DNA from: Candidatus Gastranaerophilales bacterium
GTDB lineage: Bacteria > Cyanobacteriota > Vampirovibrionia > Gastranaerophilales > Gastranaerophilaceae
Direction: 5' to 3'
Length of the DNA stretch: 64,000 nt
NCBI GenBank assembly: GCA_944323875.1
Contig: CALUUH010000003.1
Span: 101,336 to 165,335 of the forward strand
The notes beneath the pieces were generated by a model. It had not been told where the DNA came from, did no database searches, and saw only the letters and a program-made list of their open reading frames with translations. Shown piece after piece: positions 1 through 9,385 of the stretch. The position numbers and the translations under genes were made by a program. Position 1 is the first letter of the stretch; each line of letters begins with the position of its first letter.

Positions 1-16
1 AACAGGAACAAGGGGG

Positions 17-45
17 TTGATTTTTATTTAAAAATAAGTTATAAT
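17..45 (+). promoter_or_regulatory. Sigma70-type promoter
   Basis: TTGATT, a 17-nt spacer and a perfect TATAAT lie upstream of the membrane protein gene at 77. A GGGAG ribosome binding site precedes its ATG. Confidence 0.6.
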
Positions 46-76
46 TAATAATAAAGAGTAATCAAGGGAGTTAATT

Positions 77-808
77 ATGGCCTCAATAAAAGATGCAGTG
101 GAAGAATCTTTCAGCGATAATCATGCAATGATTAAATACTTTTTGTTTGCAATACCGGTATATATTACCTATGTTCTGTATACTAACAACGAAACAGGAT
201 TTATATTCTGGCTTTTTGCGATATTTACCTTTCTGCTTTTGCTCGGGACATTAACAATATGCACGGCCAATGTCCGGAATAATAAAAATCAGATTTTACC
301 GGGGATGAATATTTTTGCAATAATTAAAGAAGCATTGCATACACTGCTGGCTGTAGGGCCCGCTATTGTTATAAACCTTGGTTTAGCCGCATATATTACA
401 TCTATGTTCACTTTACCAAATCCTGGATTTGACAAGGCTTTTAAGATTATTATATGGTGCGTTTTTTCATCAGTAATTTTTACGGCTTATCTGCTGTTTT
501 CAAAAGACAAAAAGATAAAAGATGCGTATAATCTCAAAGCAATATCTGATTTCGGGGCTGATATTATGATGGCCGTAATTTTTATGATACCGCTTGTATT
601 GATTGTTGATGCTATATTTGTCGGATCTATTACATACGTGTTCTGGCTGTTTTTTGGAGTTCCAAACCCTGTATTGTCATTTATATGGGCAATGTTTGTA
701 ATCCAGAATATATCTGTAATCGGTAATTACCTTGCGCAGATTGCAATGGAAAATATTGAAATAAAAGTTGAGATGGAAAAATACGACAGAGGAGAAAGAC
801 CTATTTAA
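77..808 (+). CDS. Polytopic membrane protein of unknown function
   Basis: This 243-residue protein is dominated by hydrophobic segments, with about six likely membrane helices (residues ~20-36, 42-62, 88-110, 122-140, 165-185, 190-215). The tail is charged and cytoplasmic-looking. No catalytic motif is visible. The layout resembles DUF4013-like membrane proteins, but I cannot confirm this. The start has a GGGAG box seven bases upstream and its own promoter. The gene converges on uvrB and the two reading frames overlap by 8 nt. Expression and membrane location are inferred; the function is unknown. Confidence 0.6.
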   Translation: MASIKDAVEESFSDNHAMIKYFLFAIPVYITYVLYTNNETGFIFWLFAIFTFLLLLGTLTICTANVRNNKNQILPGMNIFAIIKEALHTLLAVGPAIVINLGLAAYITSMFTLPNPGFDKAFKIIIWCVFSSVIFTAYLLFSKDKKIKDAYNLKAISDFGADIMMAVIFMIPLVLIVDAIFVGSITYVFWLFFGVPNPVLSFIWAMFVIQNISVIGNYLAQIAMENIEIKVEMEKYDRGERPI

Positions 809-2786
809 CCATTTCTCGTAATTTTTTCAACTGATCACGAATTTCGGCCGCACGCTCAAAGTCGAGTATTTTTGCGGCTTTATGCATATCTTTTTCCAGT
901 TTGTCTATTAATTTTGGCAAATCTTTTTTCTCAACACCGAGTTCAACCATTTCTTCTGCAACAATGTCCTCCAAATCCCGATAACTTGCAACAAGTGAGA
1001 GCAGATTATTTTCAATCGGTTTCTTGATTGTTTGCGGAATAATACCGTATTTTTTGTTGTGTTCAAGCTGGATTTTTCGTCTGCGCTCGGTTTCGTTAAT
1101 TGCCTTTTCCATAGATTCAGTCATTCTGTCCGCATACATAATAACTTCACCGCAGGCGTTACGCGCGGCACGGCCTATTGTTTGTATCAGACTTGTTTCT
1201 GAACGCAAAAATCCTTCTTTATCAGCATCCATAATCGCGACAAGAGAAACCTCCGGAATATCAAGCCCTTCACGCAAAAGGTTAACCCCGATAAGTACAT
1301 CAAATTCACCAAGGCGCAGATCTCGCAGAATTTCCACGCGCTCAATTGACTGAATTTCACTGTGCAAATATCGAACTCTTATACCTTCCTGTATAAAGAA
1401 ATCTGTCAAATCTTCGGCCATTTTCTTGGTTAGGGTCGTGATTAGAACACGTTCATTTTTATCGGCACGTTTTTTAATTTCTTCTTTAAGATCGTTAATT
1501 TGCGTATCAATCGGACGTATGTGAATTTTAGGGTCAACAAGACCGGTAGGCCTGATAATCTGTTCAACTAACTGTGCAGAAGTAGACCGCTCAAATTCCC
1601 CCGGAGTTGCCGAGATATAAATTTTTTGACCGACTTTGTTAAAAAATTCTTCACTTGTTAGTGGTCTGTTGTCTTTTGCGCATGGCAGCCTGAAACCGTA
1701 TTCAATCAGAACATCTTTACGCGCGGCATCGCCTCTGCACATACCTTTCAATTGCGGTAATGTAACATGGGATTCATCTATTACGGTTAAAAAATCGCCT
1801 CTAAAATAATCAAGTAATGTAGCCGGCGGAGTACCCGGTGCGCGGCGCTCAATTATACGCGAATAATTTTCAATGCCCGAGCAATAGCCCATTTCTTTAA
1901 TCATTTCTATATCATAGTTCACACGCTGTTCCAGACGCTGCGCCTCAATCAATTTATTCTGGCTGTTCAGTACAGCAAGTCTTGCTTTCAATTCCTGTCT
2001 GATTAAAGCAATAGTGTCATCAACATTTTCATCATAAGAAAGGTAGTGAACAGCCGGATAAATAACAACACTTTGCGGCGTTTCCAGTATTTCACCGGAA
2101 ACATTATCTATTCTGATTATTTTTTCTATTTCGTCACCGAAAAAGTAAATCCGTGTTACAACTTTTTCGTAAGCTGGCATTATTTCGACTATATCTCCGC
2201 GCGCGCGGAAAGTGGAGCGCTCAAGCGTTAAATCATTTCTTGTGTACTGTACGCTGATTAAATGTCTTAACAAATCATCTCTGTCAACAGCATCCCCGAC
2301 TTTTAATTCTACAGAGCCTCTAAAATAGTTTTCAGGCAGCCCCAAACCGTAAATACAACTTACAGAAGCCACAATAATCACATCATTACGTTCATAGAGG
2401 CTTCTTGTCGAATTGTGGCGCAAACGGTCAATTTCGTCATTTATAGACGCTGATTTTTCAATATAAGTATCTGTTCGCGGAATATAGGCTTCCGGTTGAT
2501 AGTAGTCATAATAACTTATAAAGTATTCAACAGCATTCTCAGGAAACAGTTCTTTAAACTCATTATAAAGCTGTGCCGCGAGTGTTTTGTTATGCGCAAT
2601 GATTAGAGTAGGTTTCTGTACCTGCTCAATTACATTTGCAATGGTAAAAGTTTTGCCGGATCCGGTGATACCGAGAAGGGTCTGTGCGTCATCACCTTCA
2701 TTCAGGCCTTTCACCAGTTTATCTATTGCAGCAGGCTGATCTCCGCCTGGGGAATATTTTGAATGTATTTTAAACCTTCGTTCCAT
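801..2786 (-). CDS. uvrB: Excinuclease ABC subunit B
   Basis: UvrB is the helicase-like damage-verification subunit of nucleotide excision repair, loaded by UvrA and handing DNA to UvrC. The 661-residue length is normal for the family. Visible features are the Walker A stretch GITGSGKT at ~39-46, the beta-hairpin region with [10 protein letters not shown] at ~92-101, helicase motifs near residues 480-545 ([32 protein letters not shown]), and a C-terminal UVR domain (~620-655) that binds UvrC. No Shine-Dalgarno precedes the ATG. Instead a -10-like TAGAAT ends 6 nt before the start, so the mRNA may be leaderless. Confidence 0.97.
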   Translation of the reverse strand: MERRFKIHSKYSPGGDQPAAIDKLVKGLNEGDDAQTLLGITGSGKTFTIANVIEQVQKPTLIIAHNKTLAAQLYNEFKELFPENAVEYFISYYDYYQPEAYIPRTDTYIEKSASINDEIDRLRHNSTRSLYERNDVIIVASVSCIYGLGLPENYFRGSVELKVGDAVDRDDLLRHLISVQYTRNDLTLERSTFRARGDIVEIMPAYEKVVTRIYFFGDEIEKIIRIDNVSGEILETPQSVVIYPAVHYLSYDENVDDTIALIRQELKARLAVLNSQNKLIEAQRLEQRVNYDIEMIKEMGYCSGIENYSRIIERRAPGTPPATLLDYFRGDFLTVIDESHVTLPQLKGMCRGDAARKDVLIEYGFRLPCAKDNRPLTSEEFFNKVGQKIYISATPGEFERSTSAQLVEQIIRPTGLVDPKIHIRPIDTQINDLKEEIKKRADKNERVLITTLTKKMAEDLTDFFIQEGIRVRYLHSEIQSIERVEILRDLRLGEFDVLIGVNLLREGLDIPEVSLVAIMDADKEGFLRSETSLIQTIGRAARNACGEVIMYADRMTESMEKAINETERRRKIQLEHNKKYGIIPQTIKKPIENNLLSLVASYRDLEDIVAEEMVELGVEKKDLPKLIDKLEKDMHKAAKILDFERAAEIRDQLKKLREMVK

Positions 2787-2792
2787 AACATC

Positions 2793-2821
2793 ATTCTATA
2801 TCAATATACAAAATTTTACAA
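2793..2821 (-). promoter_or_regulatory. Probable uvrB promoter giving a leaderless mRNA
   Basis: On the minus strand TTGTAA is followed by a 17-nt spacer and TAGAAT, and the uvrB ATG begins 6 nt later. Transcription would then start at or within a base or two of the start codon. Confidence 0.45.
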
Positions 2822-2881
2822 AAAAAAGTAGCAATTTTTTTATTTAGTTGCATTATAATAGTATAACAGAGGTAAAACAAA

Positions 2882-3919
2882 TTGATAACGGCGCTTTCCT
2901 CATCAATAGACAACATTAATAAACCCCAGCAGTACAAGGACCCGCTTTCCAATCCGCTCCTTGTAGCAGCCTCGTATTCAAACGAAATAGGTACAGCTAT
3001 AATAGAAATAGCTCCTAAGGTTGGTACGGTATTGTGGGCACCTGCTCTAATGTACCTCGGCGCCGATATCTTTGACAAGTATAAAAATGACCAGAACAAA
3101 TTTGATCCGAGCGCCAAAAGAGCTTTTGAGAGAACAATTTATCAGGGAATATCAAATTACCTTTGCATGCCGCTTTTAATATTCTGCGCACAAAATCTTG
3201 TTTCACCTCTGGCAAGATTTACAAAAGACGGCATTTCTACCAATGCTAAAGACGCTGTATTCAAGCATACACGCGAAATACTTTCGCAATGTGAAGGTGA
3301 AAATTTTGAAAATCCCGAAAAATTCAAATCCGTCATTGAATCAACTTTGAGAGCACGGATTAAAAACTATACGCACGAAAAAAACAATACAAATATCTTT
3401 AAAAGAATACTAAAATTCAGTCTGACAAAAAGCGCCTTAACCTCTAACAACGAAGATAAAATTATTAATTTTGCGATTAAAAACACCGACAAAATGTTTG
3501 AACTGAAAAATCACCTTATAAATGGTGATTATGAAAAAGTTCCGCAAATGATAAAGAAAGACTATCTTAAATCTGTATCCAGCCTGAAATTGTTTGGCGA
3601 AACCAATGTAAATCCGGCATTGCGCTCTGCACTCAAAAAATACCAGAATATGAATATATTCAACAATAAAATTCTCAAAACAATAGGCGGTTTTATGCCG
3701 ATTATTTTCTTGAGCACTCCAGTAAGCCGCTTTGTAGAAAAAGTAATCGTTGATAAATATCTTGATCAAGGACTGGATGAAATTACAAAAGGCTTTGTCC
3801 ACAATACAAGATTTAAGTCACTATTCAACGAAATGGACAAAAAGAATACGGAGAACGCAGAAAAAGCTAAAAATGAACATGCCGCAGATGCTGTTAAACA
3901 GGAACTTCCTTCAGCGTAA
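2882..3919 (+). CDS. Lineage-specific membrane-associated protein
   Basis: The 345-residue product starts at a TTG preceded by AGAGGT about 8 nt upstream. I do not recognise a named domain. It has hydrophobic stretches at residues ~30-62, ~90-110 and ~260-285, and a long charged helical middle. The last hydrophobic segment is followed by a VEKVIVDKYLD-like stretch that recalls the C-termini of the proteins at 30421-32204, so a shared family is possible but unproven. The C-terminus is Ala/Glu/Lys-rich. It is divergent from uvrB, and its 3' end overlaps the convergent CpaF-like gene by 26 nt. Confidence 0.6.
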   Translation: MITALSSSIDNINKPQQYKDPLSNPLLVAASYSNEIGTAIIEIAPKVGTVLWAPALMYLGADIFDKYKNDQNKFDPSAKRAFERTIYQGISNYLCMPLLIFCAQNLVSPLARFTKDGISTNAKDAVFKHTREILSQCEGENFENPEKFKSVIESTLRARIKNYTHEKNNTNIFKRILKFSLTKSALTSNNEDKIINFAIKNTDKMFELKNHLINGDYEKVPQMIKKDYLKSVSSLKLFGETNVNPALRSALKKYQNMNIFNNKILKTIGGFMPIIFLSTPVSRFVEKVIVDKYLDQGLDEITKGFVHNTRFKSLFNEMDKKNTENAEKAKNEHAADAVKQELPSA

Positions 3920-4931
3920 TCACTGCTGTTTTTGCAGGCGTAATTACATAAATTCCCGTTTTATCAACAATATAGTTAAAGCTGTGTAAAAGTTTTGATT
4001 TAGCAATTTTTTCATTGCAATGCTCATAAGTCATTATCATATTTATGAGCTTTAACATTGCAGCCTGAGCATTCGGGGCACTTAGCGCAACGATTTTACC
4101 TGACAATTCGGCCGTTGCGGACAAAAATTCCGCAACCTTACTTTCCTCTAAATTTGCAAGCAAATAATCTGTTTCCAGACTTAATACAGGTTTTAAAAGG
4201 GTTGAAAAATCGCTGCTGTCTAATTCGGCCGTTATAAAATCAGTTATATTAGGCGCGCTCACCAGCGGCAAATCCTGCAAAACAGCCATCGTCTGTCCGC
4301 CAAGAATATGACACGCGATTGTATTTAGCAAGGCCGCATTCTCATCATTCACAACAACAATATTTTTCTTTGCCGGTAAAGCTTTTTGAATAAATGCCAA
4401 CTGCTCTTTTGTATACAGATTTTTCGCAATTAATTCAGCAGGAGAATAATGAGGAATTTTTTCTATAGTCAGGCACTCTGTCGCTGAAACCGGCGGTCTG
4501 ACTCCGGAAATTATTAAATTATTTTCTACATATCTAAATACCGGTTTTGTATAGGAAGAAAGCGGCGCTAAGAGATTAATACATTCTGACAATTTGCCGT
4601 CACGGTAGATTTTTGCAGTCTTGCCGAGAACAACAATCTTGGACACTGCTGTATCGTTGATATATTGCATCAGATCATCACCCGCATATTCTGAAACTTC
4701 CTTTGCCGGCTGCATTACCGTATTGGCTGTCAAATCGACTTGTTCAGAAGCAGGCATTTCTGCTTTTACATTTGTAGCCGCAGCCACAGGCAATGTGTCT
4801 TTGATATCCAAATCAAGATATGGTATAGAAACTGTTTTTTCCATATCTACAGGCACAAATTCATACCCGCTTTTTTCTATAATTTCTGCAACCTCCGGCT
4901 GTGTCTTTTTAAATCTGTCGCTTAATCCCAT
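3894..4931 (-). CDS. CpaF/TadA-like protein lacking ATPase motifs (pseudo-ATPase)
   Basis: This 345-residue protein lies 11 nt downstream of the TadZ/CpaE-like gene and is almost certainly in the same operon. Residues ~120-335 follow the order of the CpaF secretion ATPase: an ISGVRPPVSA segment where CpaF has its arginine-rich basic strand, then CLTIEKIP, PAELI, a central strand, and a C-terminal ALSAPNAQAAMLKLINMIM segment resembling the CpaF His-box and following helix. Where the P-loop should be, the sequence reads NIVVVNDENAALLNT, with no GxxxxGK[TS]. A Walker B aspartate/glutamate pair is not evident. I infer a catalytically dead partner or scaffold. Family assignment is by eye, so moderate confidence. 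Confidence 0.55.
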   Translation of the reverse strand: MGLSDRFKKTQPEVAEIIEKSGYEFVPVDMEKTVSIPYLDLDIKDTLPVAAATNVKAEMPASEQVDLTANTVMQPAKEVSEYAGDDLMQYINDTAVSKIVVLGKTAKIYRDGKLSECINLLAPLSSYTKPVFRYVENNLIISGVRPPVSATECLTIEKIPHYSPAELIAKNLYTKEQLAFIQKALPAKKNIVVVNDENAALLNTIACHILGGQTMAVLQDLPLVSAPNITDFITAELDSSDFSTLLKPVLSLETDYLLANLEESKVAEFLSATAELSGKIVALSAPNAQAAMLKLINMIMTYEHCNEKIAKSKLLHSFNYIVDKTGIYVITPAKTAVITLKEVPV

Positions 4932-4942
4932 TTATCCCTCTT

Positions 4943-6073
4943 TTATTTTAATCTGTATACAAAATCCGAAACCCTGAGCGCAAGCTGTTTGTATGCTTTT
5001 GCCACGTTAGAATCTTTGTTGATGTCAGACACAGGCATCCCCTTATTAATTGCCGACATCATTGTAAAATAATTGTTCGGTACTTTTTCAAATATACTTT
5101 GTCCGAGTAATTTTTCTATATCTTCACTTGTTATTTCATCGTTTTCCATATAGCGGTTTACAACAACCTGAATATTATCCTTGTTTTTTACCTGAGAAGC
5201 AAAAAGTTCAAGACAGCGCTGTGAATTTCTAAGCGCCGGAAGATTTGCAACTGTCACCAGCAGAGTTAAATCGGAGTTTTTAACAGCTGTCATAGTTTTG
5301 TCGTCAAATCCGGCCGAAGTATCGATTACAACATACGAAAACGCTGATTTTAACGCCTCAAAAAGCCCGAGTATCTGAGAAGAAGAAATATTGTCAGCCC
5401 CTTTGAAATACGGCGGGTCAGCCAGTATGTGCAAAGACGTGTTCTTGTATCGCTCCAGAGTATTCAGCAAAAAGTCCTTATTTAATTTATCAAGGTTGTT
5501 AACCATATAAGTCAGGTCAAAAGTCGGCTTCAAATCCCAGAACGTCGTAACATCTCCCAGTTGAAAATTCAAATCAACAAGCGCAACATCTTCTTTGGTG
5601 ATTTTCGCAAGTTCAAGTGCAAGATTTGAGGCAATTGAGGTTTTGCCAATTCCGCCTTTATTAGAAAATACTGTGATAATACGACATTTTGATTTTTCTT
5701 TTTTGTTATGCAGCAATTCATTTTTTACTTTTTCAATAGCTGCATCAAATTCCGATCTCAGAAAAGGCAGCGAAAGCAATGCAGAAGCACCCGCGCGGAG
5801 AGTCTTTATCATTAAATCAACTGACGGAGTTTTTGTAAAAGCGATAATTCGTAAGTCTTTATATCTGTCAGTAAGAGAAGATATAAAATGAAAATCTTCT
5901 TCCATATAATCAAGATTTACGAAAAGAAGCGCCTTTGATAATTCGTTAAGCGCGTCATAAATCTTATCAGAATCATCAGTTTGAGCCAGTAGTTTAAACT
6001 CTTCCTGCTGTTCCAGATAATTGGTTAAAACCTTTTCCTCAGAGTCAGACAAAATAATTGTTGAAATCACCAT
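4943..6073 (-). CDS. TadZ/CpaE-like MinD-family ATPase with receiver-like N-terminus
   Basis: The 376-residue protein has a response-regulator-like N-terminal domain (~1-120), including VNLDYMEED and RIIAFTKTPS. A MinD/ParA-type ATPase domain follows, with the deviant Walker A FSNKGGIGKTS at ~137-147, VALVDLNFQLGD and VVIDTSAGFD. This architecture is that of CpaE/TadZ, which localises Tad/Flp pilus machinery at the pole. No other tad genes are next to it, only the degenerate CpaF-like gene. The ATG follows a good AAGGTGGT site. A consensus promoter and a highly structured leader of ~190 nt lie upstream. Confidence 0.85.
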   Translation of the reverse strand: MVISTIILSDSEEKVLTNYLEQQEEFKLLAQTDDSDKIYDALNELSKALLFVNLDYMEEDFHFISSLTDRYKDLRIIAFTKTPSVDLMIKTLRAGASALLSLPFLRSEFDAAIEKVKNELLHNKKEKSKCRIITVFSNKGGIGKTSIASNLALELAKITKEDVALVDLNFQLGDVTTFWDLKPTFDLTYMVNNLDKLNKDFLLNTLERYKNTSLHILADPPYFKGADNISSSQILGLFEALKSAFSYVVIDTSAGFDDKTMTAVKNSDLTLLVTVANLPALRNSQRCLELFASQVKNKDNIQVVVNRYMENDEITSEDIEKLLGQSIFEKVPNNYFTMMSAINKGMPVSDINKDSNVAKAYKQLALRVSDFVYRLK

Positions 6074-6114
6074 ACCACCTTTTATAAGAAACCCTGTGCA
6101 AATGCGATTTTGTT

Positions 6115-6186
6115 ACCTGCTGGTCTCGCAGGTGGGTGAACGCCTCGGAAAATCCGTTTCCCGCTGGCGATTTTACAATCGGCGGG
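6115..6186 (-). promoter_or_regulatory. Structured 5' leader of the cpaE-like gene (three hairpins)
   Basis: The leader between promoter and gene folds into a CCCGC/GCGGG stem enclosing a CGATT/AATCG stem (6160-6186), a CGGA/TCCG hairpin (6146-6156) and an ACCTGC/GCAGGT hairpin with a 7-nt loop (6115-6133). No known riboswitch consensus was recognised. It could be a regulatory leader or a palindromic repeat element. Confidence 0.45.
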
Positions 6187-6267
6187 TATACTTCAATGCC
6201 GTTAGAGTCAATTCTCCCTTTTATAAAAAATGTAGGAACAAAATTAACATCCGCACAGAGCAATAAT

Positions 6268-6296
6268 ATTATAACATATTTTTTGTCAAATTACAA
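6268..6296 (-). promoter_or_regulatory. Promoter of the cpaE-like operon
   Basis: TTGTAA, a 17-nt spacer and a perfect TATAAT on the minus strand, about 195 nt upstream of the cpaE-like start and just after the stop of the preceding gene. Confidence 0.6.
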
Positions 6297-6305
6297 GTTA
6301 GCTGC

Positions 6306-6785
6306 CTATCTTAAATTACTGATATTAGACTGTGCAAGGGCAGTCTCACAAGCATCACGGCTTATGACACCATTATTTGCAAGCCCTTCACAAGCTTTAT
6401 CAAAAGCCCTGTTAACATGATGTTCAACTAGAGCACAAATATCATCATAAGGCAGTTTTTTCAATAAAGCCTGCATTGCAATTTCGTAGATAGTAAATCC
6501 GACCTTTTGCAAAATACTTTCGTGATATCTTTCAGGAATGTCAGAACGCAAAAGATCAATATACTTATGAAAAGTCCACTCGGAAAGTATTTGCGTCATA
6601 ACCATGGCATCCATAGGTGATTTTACATTTTTGTCTTTTGCAAGAGCTTCACCCGTAATCAAAGAAAACTTATACACTGTATCAAGAAAAACAGTCTTGT
6701 GATTTTCTTCGATATCAACGGGCAGATTTTTTTCTGCTTCTGAGCGAAATTCACGTGCAAGTTTTTTGTAATCAAAATTTTTCAT
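6306..6785 (-). CDS. Small helical protein of unknown function
   Basis: The 159-residue product is predicted to be all-helical and soluble, with no signal peptide or membrane helix. I do not recognise the family. It is charged at the N-terminus (DYKKLAREFRSEAEKN) and has scattered hydrophobic heptads. The AGAGGG site upstream supports the ATG chosen. It is followed immediately by the promoter of the cpaE-like operon and preceded by the large membrane protein gene at 6842, so it may be co-transcribed with that gene. Function unknown. Confidence 0.6.
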   Translation of the reverse strand: MKNFDYKKLAREFRSEAEKNLPVDIEENHKTVFLDTVYKFSLITGEALAKDKNVKSPMDAMVMTQILSEWTFHKYIDLLRSDIPERYHESILQKVGFTIYEIAMQALLKKLPYDDICALVEHHVNRAFDKACEGLANNGVISRDACETALAQSNISNLR

Positions 6786-6841
6786 GCTATAACCCTCTTA
6801 ACAAAGGGATTATAACATATTTTTCGGGTTATGGCAAGAGA

Positions 6842-8959
6842 TTAACCGTGAGCAAGTACTTCACGCGCCATTCTTTCAGCAGCGTCAGCATTTGCAAGTG
6901 CGGCATCAACCTTACTTGTATCAACTGATTGGATGACCACGCCTGCAGGTGACGGAATATATGTTCTTACCGGTTCTTTCTGCTGTTCCTGCGCTGTTTG
7001 AGGGGCTTGGGAGACCGGCTGTTGAACTGGAGGTTGCTGTACTGCCGGCTGAGGCTGCTGAGGAGAGACAGCCGGCTGCTGCACCGGTTGAGGGGCTTGA
7101 GGGATTGGCTGCTGCATTTGCGGGTTCAGAGCCTGTTGTGTTTGTCTATCCAGATATTGATTTATCAAATTTGTCGGACTTGTATGAACTATCGGTTGCT
7201 GAGCCTGCTGGCGCTGTTTTTCTGCTTCTAATTGCGCCAGAAGTTCTTCCATTTTCTTTTGTTCTTCGGCCTGCGGATCTTCTTCGTCATCCAAAACAGA
7301 GTGTTGAGGACGGCCGAATATTGCATGGGCAACCTTTGTTGCTGCAGTTGCCAGCGGAGGCATTATCAATCCCATTACGAGTAATATTCTCATAGGATAA
7401 CCGGCTGCATTTTTCATATAATACTTAGGATTTACAAAGAAGTCTTTCAATTTTCCCAGTATACCCGGTTTAATAGCTTTTTTATGGTAACCTCTTGTTG
7501 TTTCCAGACCGACAGTGGCTATCTCTGCAAGCCGTCCGAAAAATTTAGAAAATACATTCTTACGGCCGCCTCTGAGCATTCCTTTTATTCTTTCCAATTC
7601 ATTTATATAATCACCTTTTTTCGTCAACTGTCCTGTTGCAACCTTATGGTTAAATTGTTTTAATTCAGCACGGTAATTAGCCAGATCTGATTTTGACATG
7701 CCTGCATACTGCAAACCGCCTAATTTATGCAAAATCTGAATACCAAAAGGCGCGCACAAGAAATATGCAAAGTCGTTTGTAAATCTTTCCGTAAATGTCT
7801 TGAATTTATCACCTTTCGGCGCTTTAAATGTGTTAACCAGCATATCCCCGAAGATGACCGCCTGCATTAATACAGCCAATTTACCGCCGGCAAACCTGTT
7901 TGTCGTACCTTCCATAAACAATCCGAATGCCTTTGCTAAACCGCGTCCGAGTTTTGAGGTATGTTTAGGATTTTTAGCGCCTAATGTAACAAGATATTTG
8001 TTATAGAGTTCTGTTATACCGACTTTACGTCCGAAGAAATGATTTTTTATAGCACCCAGCGGACCGCCACTTCTCATACGACTGATAAACATATTACCGT
8101 TGTTTTTAGACGCTTTTTCCAGAGCTTTCAGCACTTTATCAGAGTTGCCTAAGAAATCTTTAGAAATAGCTTTATATTCAGCCGGCGTAAATCCAAGTTT
8201 TGATATTTTAGCATTTTTGATTAATATATCAACTCTGGCCGGACTCAATACTTTTCCGTTTTGAATATATTTATTAATATCAGCCTGAGGAATACCGAGC
8301 AATTTCATTTCAGCTTCTTTTAATACAGCATAAGAATTTGCCCCCGGTGCTTTCATTGCCTTTTTAAGGTCTTTAATGAATTTTTTATCAGCGCCGTATT
8401 GTTCTAATTCAAACGGTGTTTTTGCAGGTTTTATAAACGAACTGAAAATCTGTTCCGTATCCATGGAAAGGAAGCCCAAAAGACCTTTATACTGGGATAC
8501 AACCATTTTATTTGTCGGCTCTGACGGAGTATTTTTTATAGCACGCAGCATTGCGCTGTTTGCAACAATTTTATCATTGATAAATTTTCCTGTAGATTTA
8601 TAGGCCTTACCAACCCACTGACCGAAACTTGATTTAGCCAGTTTGCTGCCCTTGACCTTATCAGTAAGCCAATCACCGAACTTGCCTATTTTTCCGAACG
8701 GAGTTTTTTCATAATCGGTATTACATCTCTTATTAAACACATCCATCCCGCGGGAAAGGCCGTACCATGTTGCAAGAGTTGCCGCAGGCAAAAGAGCGCT
8801 GTTTTCTTCACTCTGTTTTACGCGGTTTGACAAATAGCTGTTATCGACACTCTTTTTTATAGCCTCGCCGCCGGGACCGGACATTGGCACGCCGTTTGTA
8901 TTTACGGTCTGCATGCCATAAGGTATCTGTTTATTTGCCTGTAAATCGTTTTCGAGCAT
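6842..8959 (-). CDS. Large lineage-specific membrane protein with Pro/Gln-rich tail
   Basis: I place the start at the ATG 8959 (705 residues) rather than 39 nt upstream, because AGGCG precedes it and the longer form has no ribosome site. The body (1-~560) is Lys/Gly-rich. Hydrophobic segments lie at ~45-60, ~355-375, ~392-412 and ~525-555. Residues ~590-670 form a low-complexity Pro/Gln-rich tail (repeated QQP, QAPQ, PVQQP), followed by a helical end with DAALANADAAERMA. No enzymatic motif is visible. The tail suggests a flexible linker or an exposed region. Not assignable to a known family by eye. Confidence 0.6.
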   Translation of the reverse strand: MLENDLQANKQIPYGMQTVNTNGVPMSGPGGEAIKKSVDNSYLSNRVKQSEENSALLPAATLATWYGLSRGMDVFNKRCNTDYEKTPFGKIGKFGDWLTDKVKGSKLAKSSFGQWVGKAYKSTGKFINDKIVANSAMLRAIKNTPSEPTNKMVVSQYKGLLGFLSMDTEQIFSSFIKPAKTPFELEQYGADKKFIKDLKKAMKAPGANSYAVLKEAEMKLLGIPQADINKYIQNGKVLSPARVDILIKNAKISKLGFTPAEYKAISKDFLGNSDKVLKALEKASKNNGNMFISRMRSGGPLGAIKNHFFGRKVGITELYNKYLVTLGAKNPKHTSKLGRGLAKAFGLFMEGTTNRFAGGKLAVLMQAVIFGDMLVNTFKAPKGDKFKTFTERFTNDFAYFLCAPFGIQILHKLGGLQYAGMSKSDLANYRAELKQFNHKVATGQLTKKGDYINELERIKGMLRGGRKNVFSKFFGRLAEIATVGLETTRGYHKKAIKPGILGKLKDFFVNPKYYMKNAAGYPMRILLVMGLIMPPLATAATKVAHAIFGRPQHSVLDDEEDPQAEEQKKMEELLAQLEAEKQRQQAQQPIVHTSPTNLINQYLDRQTQQALNPQMQQPIPQAPQPVQQPAVSPQQPQPAVQQPPVQQPVSQAPQTAQEQQKEPVRTYIPSPAGVVIQSVDTSKVDAALANADAAERMAREVLAHG

Positions 8960-9090
8960 AATACGCCTATTTTCCCCTATATTTATTATAAAACACATTT
9001 TCTAAAAAAATTGCCCTATATCCGGATAAAAAAGAATATTGTAAAGAAATGTAACAAGTAAAGTGATTTGTGAAATCCGGGGGCGAGTAT

Positions 9091-9104
9091 ATACTTTATA
9101 TATA
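9091..9104 (+). promoter_or_regulatory. ATACTTTATATATA motif upstream of a tiny gene
   Basis: The exact 14-mer also occurs at 18404 and 20720. Each copy precedes a short transcript or a small gene, here by ~33 nt. It probably includes the -10 region. Confidence 0.4.
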
Positions 9105-9136
9105 CATAAGAACAAAATAAGAGAAGAGAGGTCAAT

Positions 9137-9304
9137 ATGGCAGTCAAGAATTTGAAAGCAATAGATGACAAATTAAAAGACATGTATAGTAATCAAATAA
9201 CGACGGCGGTGCAATCGCAGCCATACGAGGACAAATCCGAGATACTATTTGCGCAGATGAACTTTATAGCAATGGCCAACAGGCAAGCGTTGCATCTGAT
9301 ATAA
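9137..9304 (+). CDS. 55-residue small protein
   Basis: An ATG preceded by GAGAGGT opens a 55-codon frame (MAVKNLKAIDDKLK...) ending at TAA 9302-9304. A perfect intrinsic terminator follows 50 nt later, and the shared AT-rich motif sits upstream, so this is a complete small transcription unit. The protein is hydrophilic and probably helical. Function unknown. The defined promoter, ribosome site and terminator argue that it is real despite its size. Confidence 0.55.
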   Translation: MAVKNLKAIDDKLKDMYSNQITTAVQSQPYEDKSEILFAQMNFIAMANRQALHLI

Positions 9305-9354
9305 AAGATATTTTTTTCATAAACTCCAATTAATTTTTCCCCTACAAATTTTGT

Positions 9355-9385
9355 ACCTGATTTCTTTACTGAAATCAGGTTTTTC
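9355..9385 (+). terminator. Intrinsic terminator
   Basis: ACCTGATTTC and GAAATCAGGT form a 10-bp perfect stem with a 6-nt loop followed by TTTTTC. It ends the small gene at 9137. Beyond it, up to 9570, I see no gene, only an AT-rich spacer and the repeat at 9502. Confidence 0.8.

Noticed and set aside
1024..1353. 109-codon plus-strand frame inside uvrB
   Set aside because: It is antisense to a clearly conserved gene, with no ribosome site and no recognisable protein features.
6115..6186. c-di-GMP, cobalamin, SAM or TPP riboswitch in the cpaE-like leader
   Set aside because: Conserved core strings of these classes were looked for by eye and not found.
6045..6263. 72-codon minus-strand frame over the cpaE-like leader
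   Set aside because: The strong hairpins, the promoter position and the lack of a ribosome site fit a leader or repeat better than a gene.
6949..7395. 148-codon plus-strand frame
   Set aside because: It is the reverse of the Pro/Gln-rich tail of the gene at 6842. The low-complexity tail leaves the opposite strand open by composition.
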